Source: Alphaproteobacteria bacterium
Lineage (GTDB): Bacteria; Pseudomonadota; Alphaproteobacteria; Micavibrionales; Micavibrionaceae
Assembly: GCA_023700945.1 (NCBI GenBank)
Contig: JAMPXY010000005.1
Coordinates: forward strand, 1-49,018
Length of the DNA stretch: 49,018 nt
Direction: 5' to 3'
Shown here: positions 9,125-17,830 of the stretch, in pieces
How positions within the stretch are numbered: the stretch's first letter is position 1
Layout: each line of letters begins with the position of its first letter
Translations under genes and position numbers: made by a program
Notes under the pieces: generated by a model
What the model was told of the DNA's origin: nothing
The model's database searches: none
Seen by the model: only the letters and a program-made list of their open reading frames with translations

Positions 9125-9688
9125 ATGAAATTCGCCCAAGACCTCCGCTCCGGCAATGTTGTCACCATGAATGGCAACCTGTTGCTGGTCACTAAAGCTG
9201 AATTCAGCAAATCGGGACGTAATGCCTCGGTGATGAAATTCAAATTCCGCAATCTGAAAACCGGCTCACCGTCGGAAGGTATCTATAAAACAGATGAGAA
9301 ATTTGAGGATGTTCAGCTTGAGCACAAGGAAGTCAAATACTCCTATGCCGATGGCGATAACTTCGTTTTCATGGATGCCGAATATAACCAGTTTGAGGTT
9401 TCCAAGGACTTCATGGAAGACGCGCTGAAATACCTTGAGGAAGAAATGCCGTGCGAAATCGTCATGTACGAAGGCAAGCCGCTCTCGATCGAAATTCCGG
9501 TCAAGGTTGTTCGTGAAGTGATCTATACCGAACCAGCCGTCAAGGGCGATACGTCAGGCAAGGTCATGAAGCCAGCCCGTTTGCAAACCGGTTTTGAGGT
9601 GGCAGTGCCGGCTTTTATTGAAATCGGAGAGAAGATCGAAATCGATACCCGCACTGACGAATACGTTTCACGCGCAAAAGTTGCCTAA
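9125..9688 (+). CDS. efp: Elongation factor P (Arg32 type)
   Basis: EF-P binds between the P and E sites of the ribosome and promotes peptide bond formation at Pro-Pro stretches. The 187-aa protein has the three beta-barrel domains of the family. Counting from Met1, the loop 'FSKSGRNAS' puts Arg at position 32, the residue glycosylated by EarP, in place of the Lys modified by EpmA or deoxyhypusine-like systems. The AAGGA SD at 9113-9117 is 7 nt before the ATG, inside the end of earP, so translation is probably coupled. A strong terminator follows, which ends this transcription unit before holC. Confidence 0.97.
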   Translation: MKFAQDLRSGNVVTMNGNLLLVTKAEFSKSGRNASVMKFKFRNLKTGSPSEGIYKTDEKFEDVQLEHKEVKYSYADGDNFVFMDAEYNQFEVSKDFMEDALKYLEEEMPCEIVMYEGKPLSIEIPVKVVREVIYTEPAVKGDTSGKVMKPARLQTGFEVAVPAFIEIGEKIEIDTRTDEYVSRAKVA

Positions 9689-9710
9689 CAGCCTTCCGCG
9701 CCTGAGTTTG

Positions 9711-9739
9711 AAAAAGCCCGCAAACAGCGGGCTTTTTTT
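9711..9739 (+). terminator. Rho-independent terminator after efp
   Basis: AAAAAGCCCGC (9711-9721) and GCGGGCTTTTT (9727-9737) form an 11-bp perfect stem with the 5-nt loop AAACA and a run of seven T. It separates efp from holC, so holC must have its own promoter in the 35 bp that follow or depend on read-through. Confidence 0.92.
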
Positions 9740-9774
9740 ATTGCGCCTTTTTCTTATTGCGCTAAGACTAGGGT

Positions 9775-10230
9775 ATGACTGAAATCCGTTTTTATCATGC
9801 ACAGCGCTCATCTTTGGAACAGGTCTTGCCGCCTATTTTGGGCAAGGCCTTGTCCGGGGGGCGCCGGGTGGTGGTGCGTTTAGGCGATGCGACGCTTGTC
9901 GAGACGATAAATAATCACCTCTGGTCCTTCAGTCCGGATTCTTTTTTGCCGCATGGTGCGGCCAAAGATGGGCAGGCCGCACAGCAGCCCGTATGGCTGA
10001 CCGATCAGGATGAGAATCCCAATCAGGCAGATGTACTGATACGGGTGCCGGGGACAGCCCAGGATGTACCAGCACATCTGGCTGATTTCACCTTGTGTTG
10101 CGATGTGATTGATGGCCGCCTTGATGAAGAGGTCATGGCCGCTCGAGAACGCTGGAAATTATATAAAGCTGCCGGATATCAGGTCACCTACTGGCAGCAA
10201 ACCGATAAAGGCTGGGAACAAAAGGCCTGA
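9775..10230 (+). CDS. holC: DNA polymerase III chi subunit HolC
   Basis: Chi is the clamp-loader accessory subunit that contacts SSB. The 151-aa protein matches alphaproteobacterial HolC: 'MTEIRFYHAQRSSLEQVLPPIL' at the start, 'GRRVVVRLGDATLVETINNHLWSF', 'DSFLPHG', and the C-terminal 'RERWKLYKAAGYQVTYWQQ'. holC normally follows pepA directly. Here DUF2157, GDYXXLXY, earP and efp stand between them. Confidence 0.92.
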   Translation: MTEIRFYHAQRSSLEQVLPPILGKALSGGRRVVVRLGDATLVETINNHLWSFSPDSFLPHGAAKDGQAAQQPVWLTDQDENPNQADVLIRVPGTAQDVPAHLADFTLCCDVIDGRLDEEVMAARERWKLYKAAGYQVTYWQQTDKGWEQKA

Positions 10231-10254
10231 AGATAGTCTCTTGCAAAAAGGGGG

Positions 10255-11082
10255 TTAGCCCAGCGTTAGATCATAACGCAAGGTCAGCCGTTCCTCAGAA
10301 CGTCCGCGTTGACCTAAGCCATGGGCGTGAACCGCCGGACGGATCGAGGGTTTGGCATCAGGCGGGGGGGTGCGCATCAGCACCGAGGATTGCGGCGGCA
10401 AAACCCAGCAGCTATCAATAATGCCCTCGGTCTTCAGGCGCGTTTTCAACATGCCGTTTTCTTCATAATATTCGTATTCAAAATCCCCGTCTGCAAACAA
10501 GACCGTGCCCGATCCGGTAACGCAATCGACCATGCGCGCATCCATATGGTCGCGCTCGCTATCGATGTGGACATTCAAAAAGCCAGCCTCGGTAAAGCTG
10601 CCGTGGTAGTGGTCGTTGTAGGATAAGACAGTCTTTGTCAGTTGAGCGCCCGGCGTAATATCCACGTCGGTGGCGCTAGCCGTGATGTAGTCTGCCATCC
10701 GGTCCAGATCTGCGTCTGACGTCGTGGTTAGAAGATCATGGGCCTTGAGGTTAGTCAGGCGGCTTCTGGCATAGCTTGTGAAGGCTTGATGAACGGCACT
10801 ACGTAAATCGATACCCGGGGCCCGCAGGGAGGTTGTCTGCATCAGGCGTTTGCCGAGAGCTTGGTCACGCAGCTGTGTTAAAACCGCCGCCGAGGGCTGG
10901 TGCGGGGGGGCCAGAATGACGACCTGATTGATCTCATCGCGCTGGTTCAGGATATGGACGGCCTCAGCGATTTGTGCCCGGCGCGATATGCCTTGGGCGA
11001 TCACCATATTGGGGGGCAAGGGCGTGCCTATGGCCACTTCCTTGAAATGACGGACTCTTTCGAGTTCTAGAGGGTAACGCAT
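10255..11082 (-). CDS. Uncharacterised protein with a possible HxD...H dioxygenase-like C-terminal half
   Basis: A 275-aa soluble protein I cannot name. The N-terminal half is helical. The C-terminal half is beta-rich and contains 'FLNVHIDSERDH', then 'GTVLFADGDFEYEYYEENG', and ends 'PAVHAHGLGQRGRSEERLTLRYDLTLG'. An HxD, a glycine-rich strand region, then a distal His and a following Arg resemble the order of metal and cosubstrate residues in double-stranded beta-helix (2OG-Fe(II) or cupin-like) folds. DUF1826-type proteins have a similar ending. This is pattern reading only. The gene stands alone, with no clear partners on either side. Confidence 0.65.
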   Translation of the reverse strand: MRYPLELERVRHFKEVAIGTPLPPNMVIAQGISRRAQIAEAVHILNQRDEINQVVILAPPHQPSAAVLTQLRDQALGKRLMQTTSLRAPGIDLRSAVHQAFTSYARSRLTNLKAHDLLTTTSDADLDRMADYITASATDVDITPGAQLTKTVLSYNDHYHGSFTEAGFLNVHIDSERDHMDARMVDCVTGSGTVLFADGDFEYEYYEENGMLKTRLKTEGIIDSCWVLPPQSSVLMRTPPPDAKPSIRPAVHAHGLGQRGRSEERLTLRYDLTLG

Positions 11083-11236
11083 AAGAGTTTTACTATCCTT
11101 TTACAGCCGCTTAGCCAGAATAATCAGGCCCCCATATTATATTATTATGTAAATTATGGCAAGCTATACAGGGTCTCACTTGCCATGTTTTTGGTGAGGG
11201 GCGGTGTTAACAGTTTTCCCGCGGCGCTGTCAAAAG

Positions 11237-11264
11237 AAAAAAGGCCGGATTTCCGGCCTTTTTT
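11237..11264 (-). terminator. Terminator after the cytochrome c gene
   Basis: AAAAAAGGCCGGA and TCCGGCCTTTTTT form a nearly perfect hairpin with U-tracts possible on both strands. It lies 18 bp past the stop of the minus-strand cytochrome c gene, so that is its likely user. Confidence 0.85.
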
Positions 11265-11281
11265 ATGAGAAGGGGGCAAAT

Positions 11282-11881
11282 CTAGTGCTGGGCAGGGGCG
11301 GCTTCCTGCACCACTGGCGCCAGTTCGGCGGTTTCTGCGGCGATGTCAGCCTCGGACGGCAGAGCCGGGTTGCCGGAGATTGAGCGCAGGTAGGCGATCA
11401 AGGCAGCGCGATCTTCAGGTTTTTTCACACCCACAAAATTCATCGATGTGCCTTTGACAAAGGCCTTGGGTTTCCAGAGGAAATGGTTGAGATCGTTATA
11501 GCTCCAGCTGCCGCTTGCGTCCTTCATGCCGGCGGAATAGGAAAATCCGGCGTGGGACCCCTTGTCGCGTCCAACAACTCCGGCAAGGGCAGGGCCGGTG
11601 CCGTTGGTGCCGCCCGGTTCGAAGTTATGGCAGGCCGCGCAGGCCTTGGCGATTTGTTTGCCGCGCTCAATATCCGCTGCACCAATCAGTGCCAGAATGG
11701 GCTCCGGCATTGCGACTTTCGCCGCTCCGCCTTCGGCGGCTTCGGCTTCGGCAATCACGTAAGCAAACTCGCTTTGTTCCTCGGGGTGCACCAGCTGGCC
11801 AGCAATAAAGCCTGAAAGGCTGGCAATGATCCCGGCGACCAAAAGGGCGGCAAACAGTTTGTTAAATTCCATGTTGTTCAT
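11282..11881 (-). CDS. Membrane-anchored cytochrome c (CycM / c552-like)
   Basis: A 199-aa class I c-type cytochrome. An uncleaved N-terminal TM anchor (about residues 8-30) and an Ala/Glu-rich linker lead to the haem site CAACH (Cys81, Cys84, His85). Met147 in 'GTSMNF' is the probable sixth ligand. The segment 'GPALAGVVGRDKGSHAGFSYS' is typical of mitochondrial-like cytochrome c and the membrane-bound c552/CycM proteins that link the bc1 complex to aa3 oxidase. An Ala/Pro/Glu-rich tail follows the haem domain. AGGA is 8 nt before the ATG. It is divergent from pheA, with a promoter region of about 125 bp between the starts. A terminator follows. Confidence 0.9.
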   Translation of the reverse strand: MNNMEFNKLFAALLVAGIIASLSGFIAGQLVHPEEQSEFAYVIAEAEAAEGGAAKVAMPEPILALIGAADIERGKQIAKACAACHNFEPGGTNGTGPALAGVVGRDKGSHAGFSYSAGMKDASGSWSYNDLNHFLWKPKAFVKGTSMNFVGVKKPEDRAALIAYLRSISGNPALPSEADIAAETAELAPVVQEAAPAQH

Positions 11882-12007
11882 GGCAAAAATCCTGAAAAAC
11901 CAAAGGGGTTACGCATCAGGGGTCCAAAAGCTATAACCCCCTAAACACCTTGCATATACCCTTAAAACATGCGAATGCCAAGAGGGCGTATACATAAGAG
12001 GACCTTC

Positions 12008-12862
12008 ATGAGCCAGATCGCAAAAAAAGTATCCTTTCAGGGGTTTAGGGGTGCCAACTCGGATATGGCCAGCCGCACCTTGTTTCCCGGCTGCGAAACC
12101 CTGCCTTGCCTGAGTTTTGAGGAGGCCTTTCGTGCGGTGCAGGAGGGCCGGGCTGACCTTGCGGTGATTCCGGTTGATAACAATCTGGCGGGCCGTGTGG
12201 CAGATGTTCATCATCTGATCCCCAGAAGCGGCCTTTCGATCATCGGTGAGTATTTTATGCCGATTCGTTTTGCCTTGATGGCTGTAAAGGGTGCCAAGGT
12301 TGAAGGGTTGAAGCATGTTTACAGCCATGTTCATGCCTTTCCGCAATGTCGAAAAATCGTCAAGGATCTGGGGTTGCAAACCCACATTCACGCTGATACC
12401 GCAGGGGCGGCAGCCGATGTCGCCCAGTGGGGGAAAATGGATACGGCAGCGCTGGCACCGTTGCTGGCCGCCGATATTTACGGTCTGGCGGTGTTGGCGG
12501 ATAACGTGCAGGACACAGCCACGAACATGACCCGGTTTCTGGTGTTCTCACCGGAAGCGCTGCCCGTGCCCTATGACCCGGCAGCGCATGTCATCACCAG
12601 TCTGGTTTTCCGTGTCCGTAACATTCCGGCAGCACTTTACAAGTCACTGGGCGGTTTTGCGACCAATGGCCTCAATATTGTAAAAATAGAATCCTATGTT
12701 GATGAATTGTTTCAAGCGGCGCAATTTTATTGCGAGATTGAAGGCCATCCCGAGGCGCGCTTGATGCAGTTGGCGCTTAAGGAACTGGGCTTTTTTGCCG
12801 AGGAATACAAGGTGCTGGGCACCTATCCCGCCCATGAATTCCGGAAACAGCAGAAAGGCTAG
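12008..12862 (+). CDS. pheA: Prephenate dehydratase
   Basis: Converts prephenate to phenylpyruvate in phenylalanine biosynthesis. This is the monofunctional type with no chorismate mutase domain. The track start at 11969 is too early. AAGAGGA ends 5 nt before the ATG at 12008, giving 284 aa. The catalytic domain shows 'FQGFRGANSDMA', 'AVIPVDNNLAGRV' (Asn instead of the usual Ser/Glu region seen elsewhere) and the conserved 'TNMTRFLVF'. A C-terminal ACT domain has 'GLNIVKIESYV', the alphaproteobacterial variant of the ESRP phenylalanine-binding motif, so feedback inhibition by Phe is likely but not certain. Confidence 0.92.
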   Translation: MSQIAKKVSFQGFRGANSDMASRTLFPGCETLPCLSFEEAFRAVQEGRADLAVIPVDNNLAGRVADVHHLIPRSGLSIIGEYFMPIRFALMAVKGAKVEGLKHVYSHVHAFPQCRKIVKDLGLQTHIHADTAGAAADVAQWGKMDTAALAPLLAADIYGLAVLADNVQDTATNMTRFLVFSPEALPVPYDPAAHVITSLVFRVRNIPAALYKSLGGFATNGLNIVKIESYVDELFQAAQFYCEIEGHPEARLMQLALKELGFFAEEYKVLGTYPAHEFRKQQKG

Positions 12863-12928
12863 ATATGCCTGAAAAAACCATGTAAACAAGAAGATAGAAG
12901 ACACTAGGTGATTCCAAGGAGATCGTGA

Positions 12929-13111
12929 ATGCCGTCCCATGCTGAAATCGCTGCCCGCCTGCTGCGGGATGCTGCTACCTTTTTCCGTGCTGTCGGTGAG
13001 CAGAACGAAACCCTGCGTGACCAGATGATGGAAAATGCCGATGTCTTCGAACAAGTGGCAACATTGGTGGAGACCAATCCGACAGGCGAACTGGAAGACC
13101 CCAACGCCTGA
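12929..13111 (+). CDS. Small conserved helical protein (60 aa)
   Basis: An acidic 60-aa protein with two predicted helices ('AEIAARLLRDAATFFRAVGEQN' and 'LRDQMMENADVFEQVATLVE'), no Cys, and no signal or membrane segment. A strong SD, AAGGAG at 12916-12921, lies 7 nt before the ATG, which supports a real gene. I recall similar short proteins in alphaproteobacteria but no function. It may be cotranscribed with pheA, 66 bp upstream. Confidence 0.7.
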   Translation: MPSHAEIAARLLRDAATFFRAVGEQNETLRDQMMENADVFEQVATLVETNPTGELEDPNA

Positions 13112-13138
13112 TCCTTCGCGGATATTGTTTATCTCACC

Positions 13139-13531
13139 TTACAGAGTCAGAAGATAGGCGAGGCTGAAAGCCAGAATCGCCATCAGGCCTGAGATCATCA
13201 GCGTCCATGATGACGGCATGCTCAGGCGCTTATTCTTTTCAAGAACATGCCAGGTCTCATCAATATTGCGCTGTGCCTGAGGGTCAAAATAGCGCTGTTT
13301 GATTTCAACTTTTTTGTATTGGCCGCTTTTGAAAAGGGCCTGAGCATGGATGATAGCCGATTGCGGCTGGCTAACACTGCCGCATTTTTGCCAGCAGGCC
13401 CGTGGGTTATCATCATTGCTGAATGAATAAATATTATATTCGATCTGTGTCAGGGGCTGACTTTCATGATGTGTCCATGAATCGGCGTGTTGGGTGGCCG
13501 GATGTTGTTTGCTTATACCGCTCTTTGCCAT
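13139..13531 (-). CDS. Small protein with a single C-terminal membrane anchor
   Basis: A 130-aa hypothetical protein. I start it at 13531, where AGGAG lies 8 nt upstream on the minus strand. The track start at 13555 has no SD. The body is polar with three Cys ('CWQKCGS' and nearby), and the last 23 residues 'TLMISGLMAILAFSLAYLLT' form one hydrophobic helix, so it is probably tail-anchored in the inner membrane. It converges on the 60-aa gene. Function unknown. Confidence 0.6.
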   Translation of the reverse strand: MAKSGISKQHPATQHADSWTHHESQPLTQIEYNIYSFSNDDNPRACWQKCGSVSQPQSAIIHAQALFKSGQYKKVEIKQRYFDPQAQRNIDETWHVLEKNKRLSMPSSWTLMISGLMAILAFSLAYLLTL

Positions 13532-13866
13532 TCGCAAATCTCCTCTGCTGCCCAAGGGCAGACGGGCTTTTAAAAAATAAAGATTTACGCAGTCTCTCGA
13601 AGGGCCCCCTTTAGGCTAACTGTACAAAAGGCAGGGGGATATTCTTGTCTTAAGGAAATGCCAAAAAGATTAAAGAATGGTTAATTTTTCAGAAAACCCC
13701 TGTTTGTCTTATGAATTTAACTGCGGTGGTGCATCCTTTCTTGTGTCTGTGCCGCTTCAAGGCTAGAATTTCCCTATCAAGTCTTTGCCTGATTCCGGCA
13801 TTTTTCCTGCGCTTTACATCGTTTGTTTTTCGTTCCCGTTTTCCTTGCAAAGGTTCATTCCCTGCC
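13532..13866 (+). other. Upstream region of ftsK
   Basis: 335 bp between the tail-anchored protein gene and the preferred ftsK start. It contains a perfect TTAA-N7-TTAA box (13670-13684), a GANTC methylation site (GATTC, 13791-13795), and the in-frame extension of ftsK from ATG 13711. That extension looks like translated leader: hydrophobic, Phe-rich, no SD. No RNA gene was recognised. Confidence 0.5.
13670..13684. promoter_or_regulatory. CtrA-type box upstream of ftsK
   Basis: TTAA AGAATGG TTAA is a perfect match to the TTAA-N7-TTAA consensus bound by the cell-cycle response regulator CtrA of alphaproteobacteria. It lies 183 bp upstream of the preferred ftsK ATG (26 bp upstream of the earliest in-frame ATG). 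Divisome genes are known CtrA targets in Caulobacter, so this fits. Binding is not shown by sequence alone. Confidence 0.6.
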
Positions 13867-16365
13867 ATGGCCCGTTATTCCGCAACTGTCCGTAATAAAC
13901 GTAAAAAACAGGCGGCCCCGTTTCTGCCCGAGACTTTGCAGGTGTTTGTCGCCCGCCGTTTGGTCGATGGGGTGGCGTTGGCGCTCGGGCTATGCGGTGT
14001 GGCCTTATTGTTGGCGTTGGCCAGTTATCACCATACTGATCCGTCCTGGAACACTGCCCCTGATATGGGCGGCACTCGCTTGCAAAATCTGATGGGGCTG
14101 CCCGGGGCGTATATGGCTGATACGTTGTTGCAGACGATTGGTCTCGGCGGGGCGGTTTTTGGTGTGGTAGCGCTGATCTTGGGTGTACGCCTGTGGCGCC
14201 GTGATTCCTTGGGACCTTTGTGGGGGAGGATAGCGGCGACCTTGTTTGCCAGCTTGTGTCTGGCCGTGGCCTTTGCCCGGTTGCCTGCGGGTGAATGGCT
14301 GCAACATCCGTGGCTGGGGGGGAGTGGTGGTACTTTGATGCTGACGGCGCTGACCGATGCCCTGCATCCGGTGCTGGGGGCTGCGGTCCATGTCACAGTG
14401 GCACTCACGGCGGCGCTGGTGGCGGGGGTAGCTCTGCTCTATGCGGCGGTGGTATCGCGGGATGAAATTTTCTCGTTGGCAGGTATGATCTGGCGGGCCG
14501 TCATGATGGTGGGGTTGCAGATTGGCGGGGCTTTAGTGACTTTTGTCGGCTGGGTGGGTCATTACAACGATCCTGATTATCGTCCGGCGCGACAATCGCT
14601 GCGTAAACCTGCCCCGCGGGTACGTAAAGCCCCAGTTGTTCTCTCTGATGATGAAGAAGAAGAGAGCGAAGATGAGAATGATGAAGAGGAAGATGTTGAC
14701 GAAACGGAGGCTGAGGAAGAGAGCGATCGTGGTGTTCTTAAAGCCAGTCGTGGCAAAGCTGTGAAAGTGGTGGCGCCGAAAAAACAGAAAGCCAAGGCCA
14801 AGTCACGACAATTGAGCTTGTCCCTGAGTGATAATGCCGGTGAGTGGGAATTACCGACATTGGATTTGCTGGCCGAGGCACCAGAGGTTGATTCCCGCGC
14901 CGAGGCCGATCAAAACGGCCTACGAAAAAATGCAGAAATGCTGCAAAACGTTTTGAACGATTTCAATGTTGAAGGCGAGATTGTCAGCATCCACCCCGGC
15001 CCGGTCGTGACCTTGTATGAACTGGAGCCGGCACCGGGCGTCAAGACATCGCGTGTCATCGGCCTCTCTGATGATATCGCCCGTAGTATGGCGGCGATAT
15101 CGGTGCGTTCGGCGGTGATCCCCGGTCGCAACGTAATCGGCATAGAGCTTCCTAATCAGCGCCGCCAGACCGTCTGGCTGCGGCAGTTACTCGAAACCGA
15201 AGACGTGCGCAAGACAACGGCGCATCTGGCGCTTATTCTCGGCAAGGATATCGGTGGCCAGCCTGTCATCGCTGATCTGGCGCGTATGCCGCACTTGCTG
15301 GTGGCGGGGACGACCGGCTCCGGCAAATCAGTCGCAATCAACACCATGATTCTTTCCTTGCTTTATCGCCTGCCGCCTGAAAAATGCCGTTTCATTATGA
15401 TTGATCCGAAAATGATCGAACTTTCGGTTTACGATGATATTCCGCATCTACTCTCGCCGGTGGTCACTGAACCCGGTAAGGCGGTGGTGGCCCTGAAGTG
15501 GGTGGTCAATGAGATGGAGGAGCGTTACCGCGCCATGTCAAAGCTCGGGGTGCGTAACATCGAAGGGTATAATATGCGCTTGGCTGAGGCACGCAAAAAG
15601 GGTGAGACCTTGATGCGTAAGGTTCAGACCGGCTTTGATGGTGAAACCGGTAAACCGGTTTATGAAGACCAGCCGATGGATATGACTGAGCTGCCATTTA
15701 TTGTAGTGGTGGTTGATGAATTTGCCGATCTGATGCTGGTGGCAGGCAAGGATGTTGAAAATGCTGTGCAACGTATCGCCCAGAAGGCCCGGGCCGCCGG
15801 GATTCATTTAATCATGGCAACGCAGCGTCCCTCAGTCGATGTGATTACCGGGGTGATCAAGGCCAATTTTCCGACCCGGATTTCCTTTCAGGTAACATCC
15901 AAAATCGATAGCCGTACCATTCTCGGCGAGTCCGGAGCAGAACAGTTACTTGGTATGGGTGATATGCTGTACATGGCCTCAGGTGGACGGGTCAGCCGGG
16001 TGCATGGGCCGTTTGTATCCGATGAAGAGGTTGAGAATGTCGTGACCTTCCTCAAGAAGCAAGGTCAACCTGCTTATATCGATGATATCACCGAAGGCGG
16101 TTTTGGTGGCGAGAACGAAGTGATGAACGCCCTCTTCGGTGGCGATGCCGGTGACGGCAGCAATGTCGATGAATTGTGGGATGAGGCTGTGGCCGTGGTT
16201 GCCAAGCATCGCAAAGCTTCAACCAGCTTCATTCAGCGTTATCTCAATATCGGTTATAACCGCGCAGCGCGGATTATCGAGGAAATGGAACGCCAGGGCA
16301 TCGTTGGTCCTGCCAACCACGTTGGCAAGCGCGAAGTGCTGGTGGGCGATTATTCCGATGCCTAA
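13867..16365 (+). CDS. ftsK: DNA translocase FtsK
   Basis: FtsK anchors at the septum and pumps DNA to clear and resolve the chromosome terminus. I start at ATG 13867 ('[15 protein letters not shown]'), giving 832 aa. The track's 52-residue extension is Phe-rich and lacks an SD, but the SD for 13867 is also weak (AAAGG 13 nt away). There are four TM helices within the first 220 residues, then a short acidic linker (about 260-290, runs of Glu/Asp) and a basic stretch. The RecA-like motor has Walker A 'GTTGSGKS' (481-488) and Walker B with D617-E618. The C-terminal winged-helix gamma domain ('[20 protein letters not shown]') reads KOPS. The linker is much shorter than in E. coli. Confidence 0.96.
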   Translation: MARYSATVRNKRKKQAAPFLPETLQVFVARRLVDGVALALGLCGVALLLALASYHHTDPSWNTAPDMGGTRLQNLMGLPGAYMADTLLQTIGLGGAVFGVVALILGVRLWRRDSLGPLWGRIAATLFASLCLAVAFARLPAGEWLQHPWLGGSGGTLMLTALTDALHPVLGAAVHVTVALTAALVAGVALLYAAVVSRDEIFSLAGMIWRAVMMVGLQIGGALVTFVGWVGHYNDPDYRPARQSLRKPAPRVRKAPVVLSDDEEEESEDENDEEEDVDETEAEEESDRGVLKASRGKAVKVVAPKKQKAKAKSRQLSLSLSDNAGEWELPTLDLLAEAPEVDSRAEADQNGLRKNAEMLQNVLNDFNVEGEIVSIHPGPVVTLYELEPAPGVKTSRVIGLSDDIARSMAAISVRSAVIPGRNVIGIELPNQRRQTVWLRQLLETEDVRKTTAHLALILGKDIGGQPVIADLARMPHLLVAGTTGSGKSVAINTMILSLLYRLPPEKCRFIMIDPKMIELSVYDDIPHLLSPVVTEPGKAVVALKWVVNEMEERYRAMSKLGVRNIEGYNMRLAEARKKGETLMRKVQTGFDGETGKPVYEDQPMDMTELPFIVVVVDEFADLMLVAGKDVENAVQRIAQKARAAGIHLIMATQRPSVDVITGVIKANFPTRISFQVTSKIDSRTILGESGAEQLLGMGDMLYMASGGRVSRVHGPFVSDEEVENVVTFLKKQGQPAYIDDITEGGFGGENEVMNALFGGDAGDGSNVDELWDEAVAVVAKHRKASTSFIQRYLNIGYNRAARIIEEMERQGIVGPANHVGKREVLVGDYSDA

Positions 16366-16452
16366 TTGTTAAATACCAACCCGCCTTGGCATATAAAAGC
16401 AGTTGAGTTGCGCCCTTATTCCTGCCATTTTGGGCAGCAGAAGAGGTGACCG

Positions 16453-17742
16453 ATGAAAGTTTTACTGGTCGGTAGTGGCGGACGTGAACATGCACTGGCA
16501 TGGCAATTGGCCCAGTCGGAACGTTGTGATGCGCTGTATTGCGCTCCTGGTAACCCCGGCATCGCCGAATGCGCTGAATGTGTCGGCATCCCCGTTGATG
16601 ATATTAAGGCTCTGTGTAATTTTTGTCTCGATAATGCTGTCGATCTGGTTGTGATCGGGCCCGAGGTGCCGTTGGTGCTGGGTCTGGTTGATGCGCTCGA
16701 TGATTTAGGCATTCGTGCTTTTGGCCCGACCAAGGCTGCTGCCCGTCTTGAAGGCTCCAAGGCGTTCATGAAAGACCTCTGCGCCAAGTATAATATTCCA
16801 ACAGCTGCCTATGGCCGTTTTACTGCCCTTGAACCGGCACTCGCCTTTATCCGTGATAAAGGTGCTCCGATTGTTGTGAAAGCCGATGGCCTTGCTGCGG
16901 GCAAGGGTGTTGTTGTTGCCATGACTGTGGCCGAAGCCGAAGAGGCTGCTCGTGACATGCTGGCGGGTAACAGCTTCGGTCATGCCGGAGCGGAAATCGT
17001 GATCGAGGAATTTCTCGATGGCGAAGAGCTTAGTTTTTTCGCGATGGCTGATGGCAAGCATGTTATCCCTTTGACCTCGGCGCAGGATCATAAACGTGTC
17101 GGCGATGGTGATACCGGACCTAATACTGGCGGTATGGGTGCCTATTCGCCTGCGCACATGATGAATGATGCGCTTGGCCGCAAGATCGAAGAGCGCATTA
17201 TTCTGCCGACGATGAAGGCAATGGCTGCGGAAGGATGCCCGTTTAAAGGTATTTTGTTTGCCGGGATCATGTTGGTGAAGGGCGAGCCTTACCTGCTCGA
17301 ATTCAATACCCGTTTTGGTGATCCGGAGTGTCAGACCTTGATGATGCGTTTTGATGGCGATCTGCTTGAATTGCTCGACGCTGCGGCTTGGGGGAGATTG
17401 TCGGGGGCCGAGAAAAATTTTAGCTGGCGCTCTGAAACGGCTTTATGCGTGGTGATGGCGGCCAAGGGCTATCCCGGCAGTTTCCGCAGGGATACGGTCA
17501 TCTGCCATATTCCGGAGGCTGATAGCAAACCTGCAACCAAGGTGTTTCATGCCGGTACCGGTTATAATCCTCAGGGTGAACTGGTGGCACGAGGGGGGCG
17601 GGTTTTAGGGGTTTGCGCTCTGGGCGAGACCGTGGCAGACGCCCAGGAGGCTGCCTACCGTGCCGTTGATAAAATTGACTGGGCGGGGGGGTTTTGCCGC
17701 CGCGATATTGGCTGGCGGGCGATAGCTGCCGACAAAGTATAA
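16453..17742 (+). CDS. purD: Phosphoribosylamine-glycine ligase (GARS)
   Basis: Second step of de novo purine synthesis: phosphoribosylamine + glycine + ATP to GAR. The 429-aa ATP-grasp enzyme opens with 'MKVLLVGSGGREHALAWQL' and 'APGNPGIAECAE'. It also has 'VVKADGLAAGKGVVVA', 'QDHKRVGDGDTGPNTGGMGA' and 'EFNTRFGDPECQ', all hallmarks of PurD. AGAGGTGA lies just upstream of the ATG. It follows ftsK by 87 bp on the same strand. Confidence 0.96.
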   Translation: MKVLLVGSGGREHALAWQLAQSERCDALYCAPGNPGIAECAECVGIPVDDIKALCNFCLDNAVDLVVIGPEVPLVLGLVDALDDLGIRAFGPTKAAARLEGSKAFMKDLCAKYNIPTAAYGRFTALEPALAFIRDKGAPIVVKADGLAAGKGVVVAMTVAEAEEAARDMLAGNSFGHAGAEIVIEEFLDGEELSFFAMADGKHVIPLTSAQDHKRVGDGDTGPNTGGMGAYSPAHMMNDALGRKIEERIILPTMKAMAAEGCPFKGILFAGIMLVKGEPYLLEFNTRFGDPECQTLMMRFDGDLLELLDAAAWGRLSGAEKNFSWRSETALCVVMAAKGYPGSFRRDTVICHIPEADSKPATKVFHAGTGYNPQGELVARGGRVLGVCALGETVADAQEAAYRAVDKIDWAGGFCRRDIGWRAIAADKV

Positions 17743-17830
17743 ATTCTGTAAACTGCTGAGCCTTGCAAAAATTCGTTTACTATTCATTATTTAGGCGCAT
17801 GATAGACAAAGCCTGTCTAAAGAATCCCGG

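Noticed and set aside
11083-11236. AT-rich stretch upstream of the 275-aa gene as an RNA gene or riboswitch
   Set aside because: No convincing conserved fold or expression platform could be seen. It is more likely just promoter DNA.
14640-14740. GA-rich low-complexity stretch in ftsK as a possible repeat array
   Set aside because: It encodes the acidic linker of FtsK. The units are irregular and codon-based.
16418-16440. CTGCC..GGCAG hairpin between ftsK and purD as a terminator
   Set aside because: Only a 5-bp stem and no T-tract. It sits next to the purD SD.
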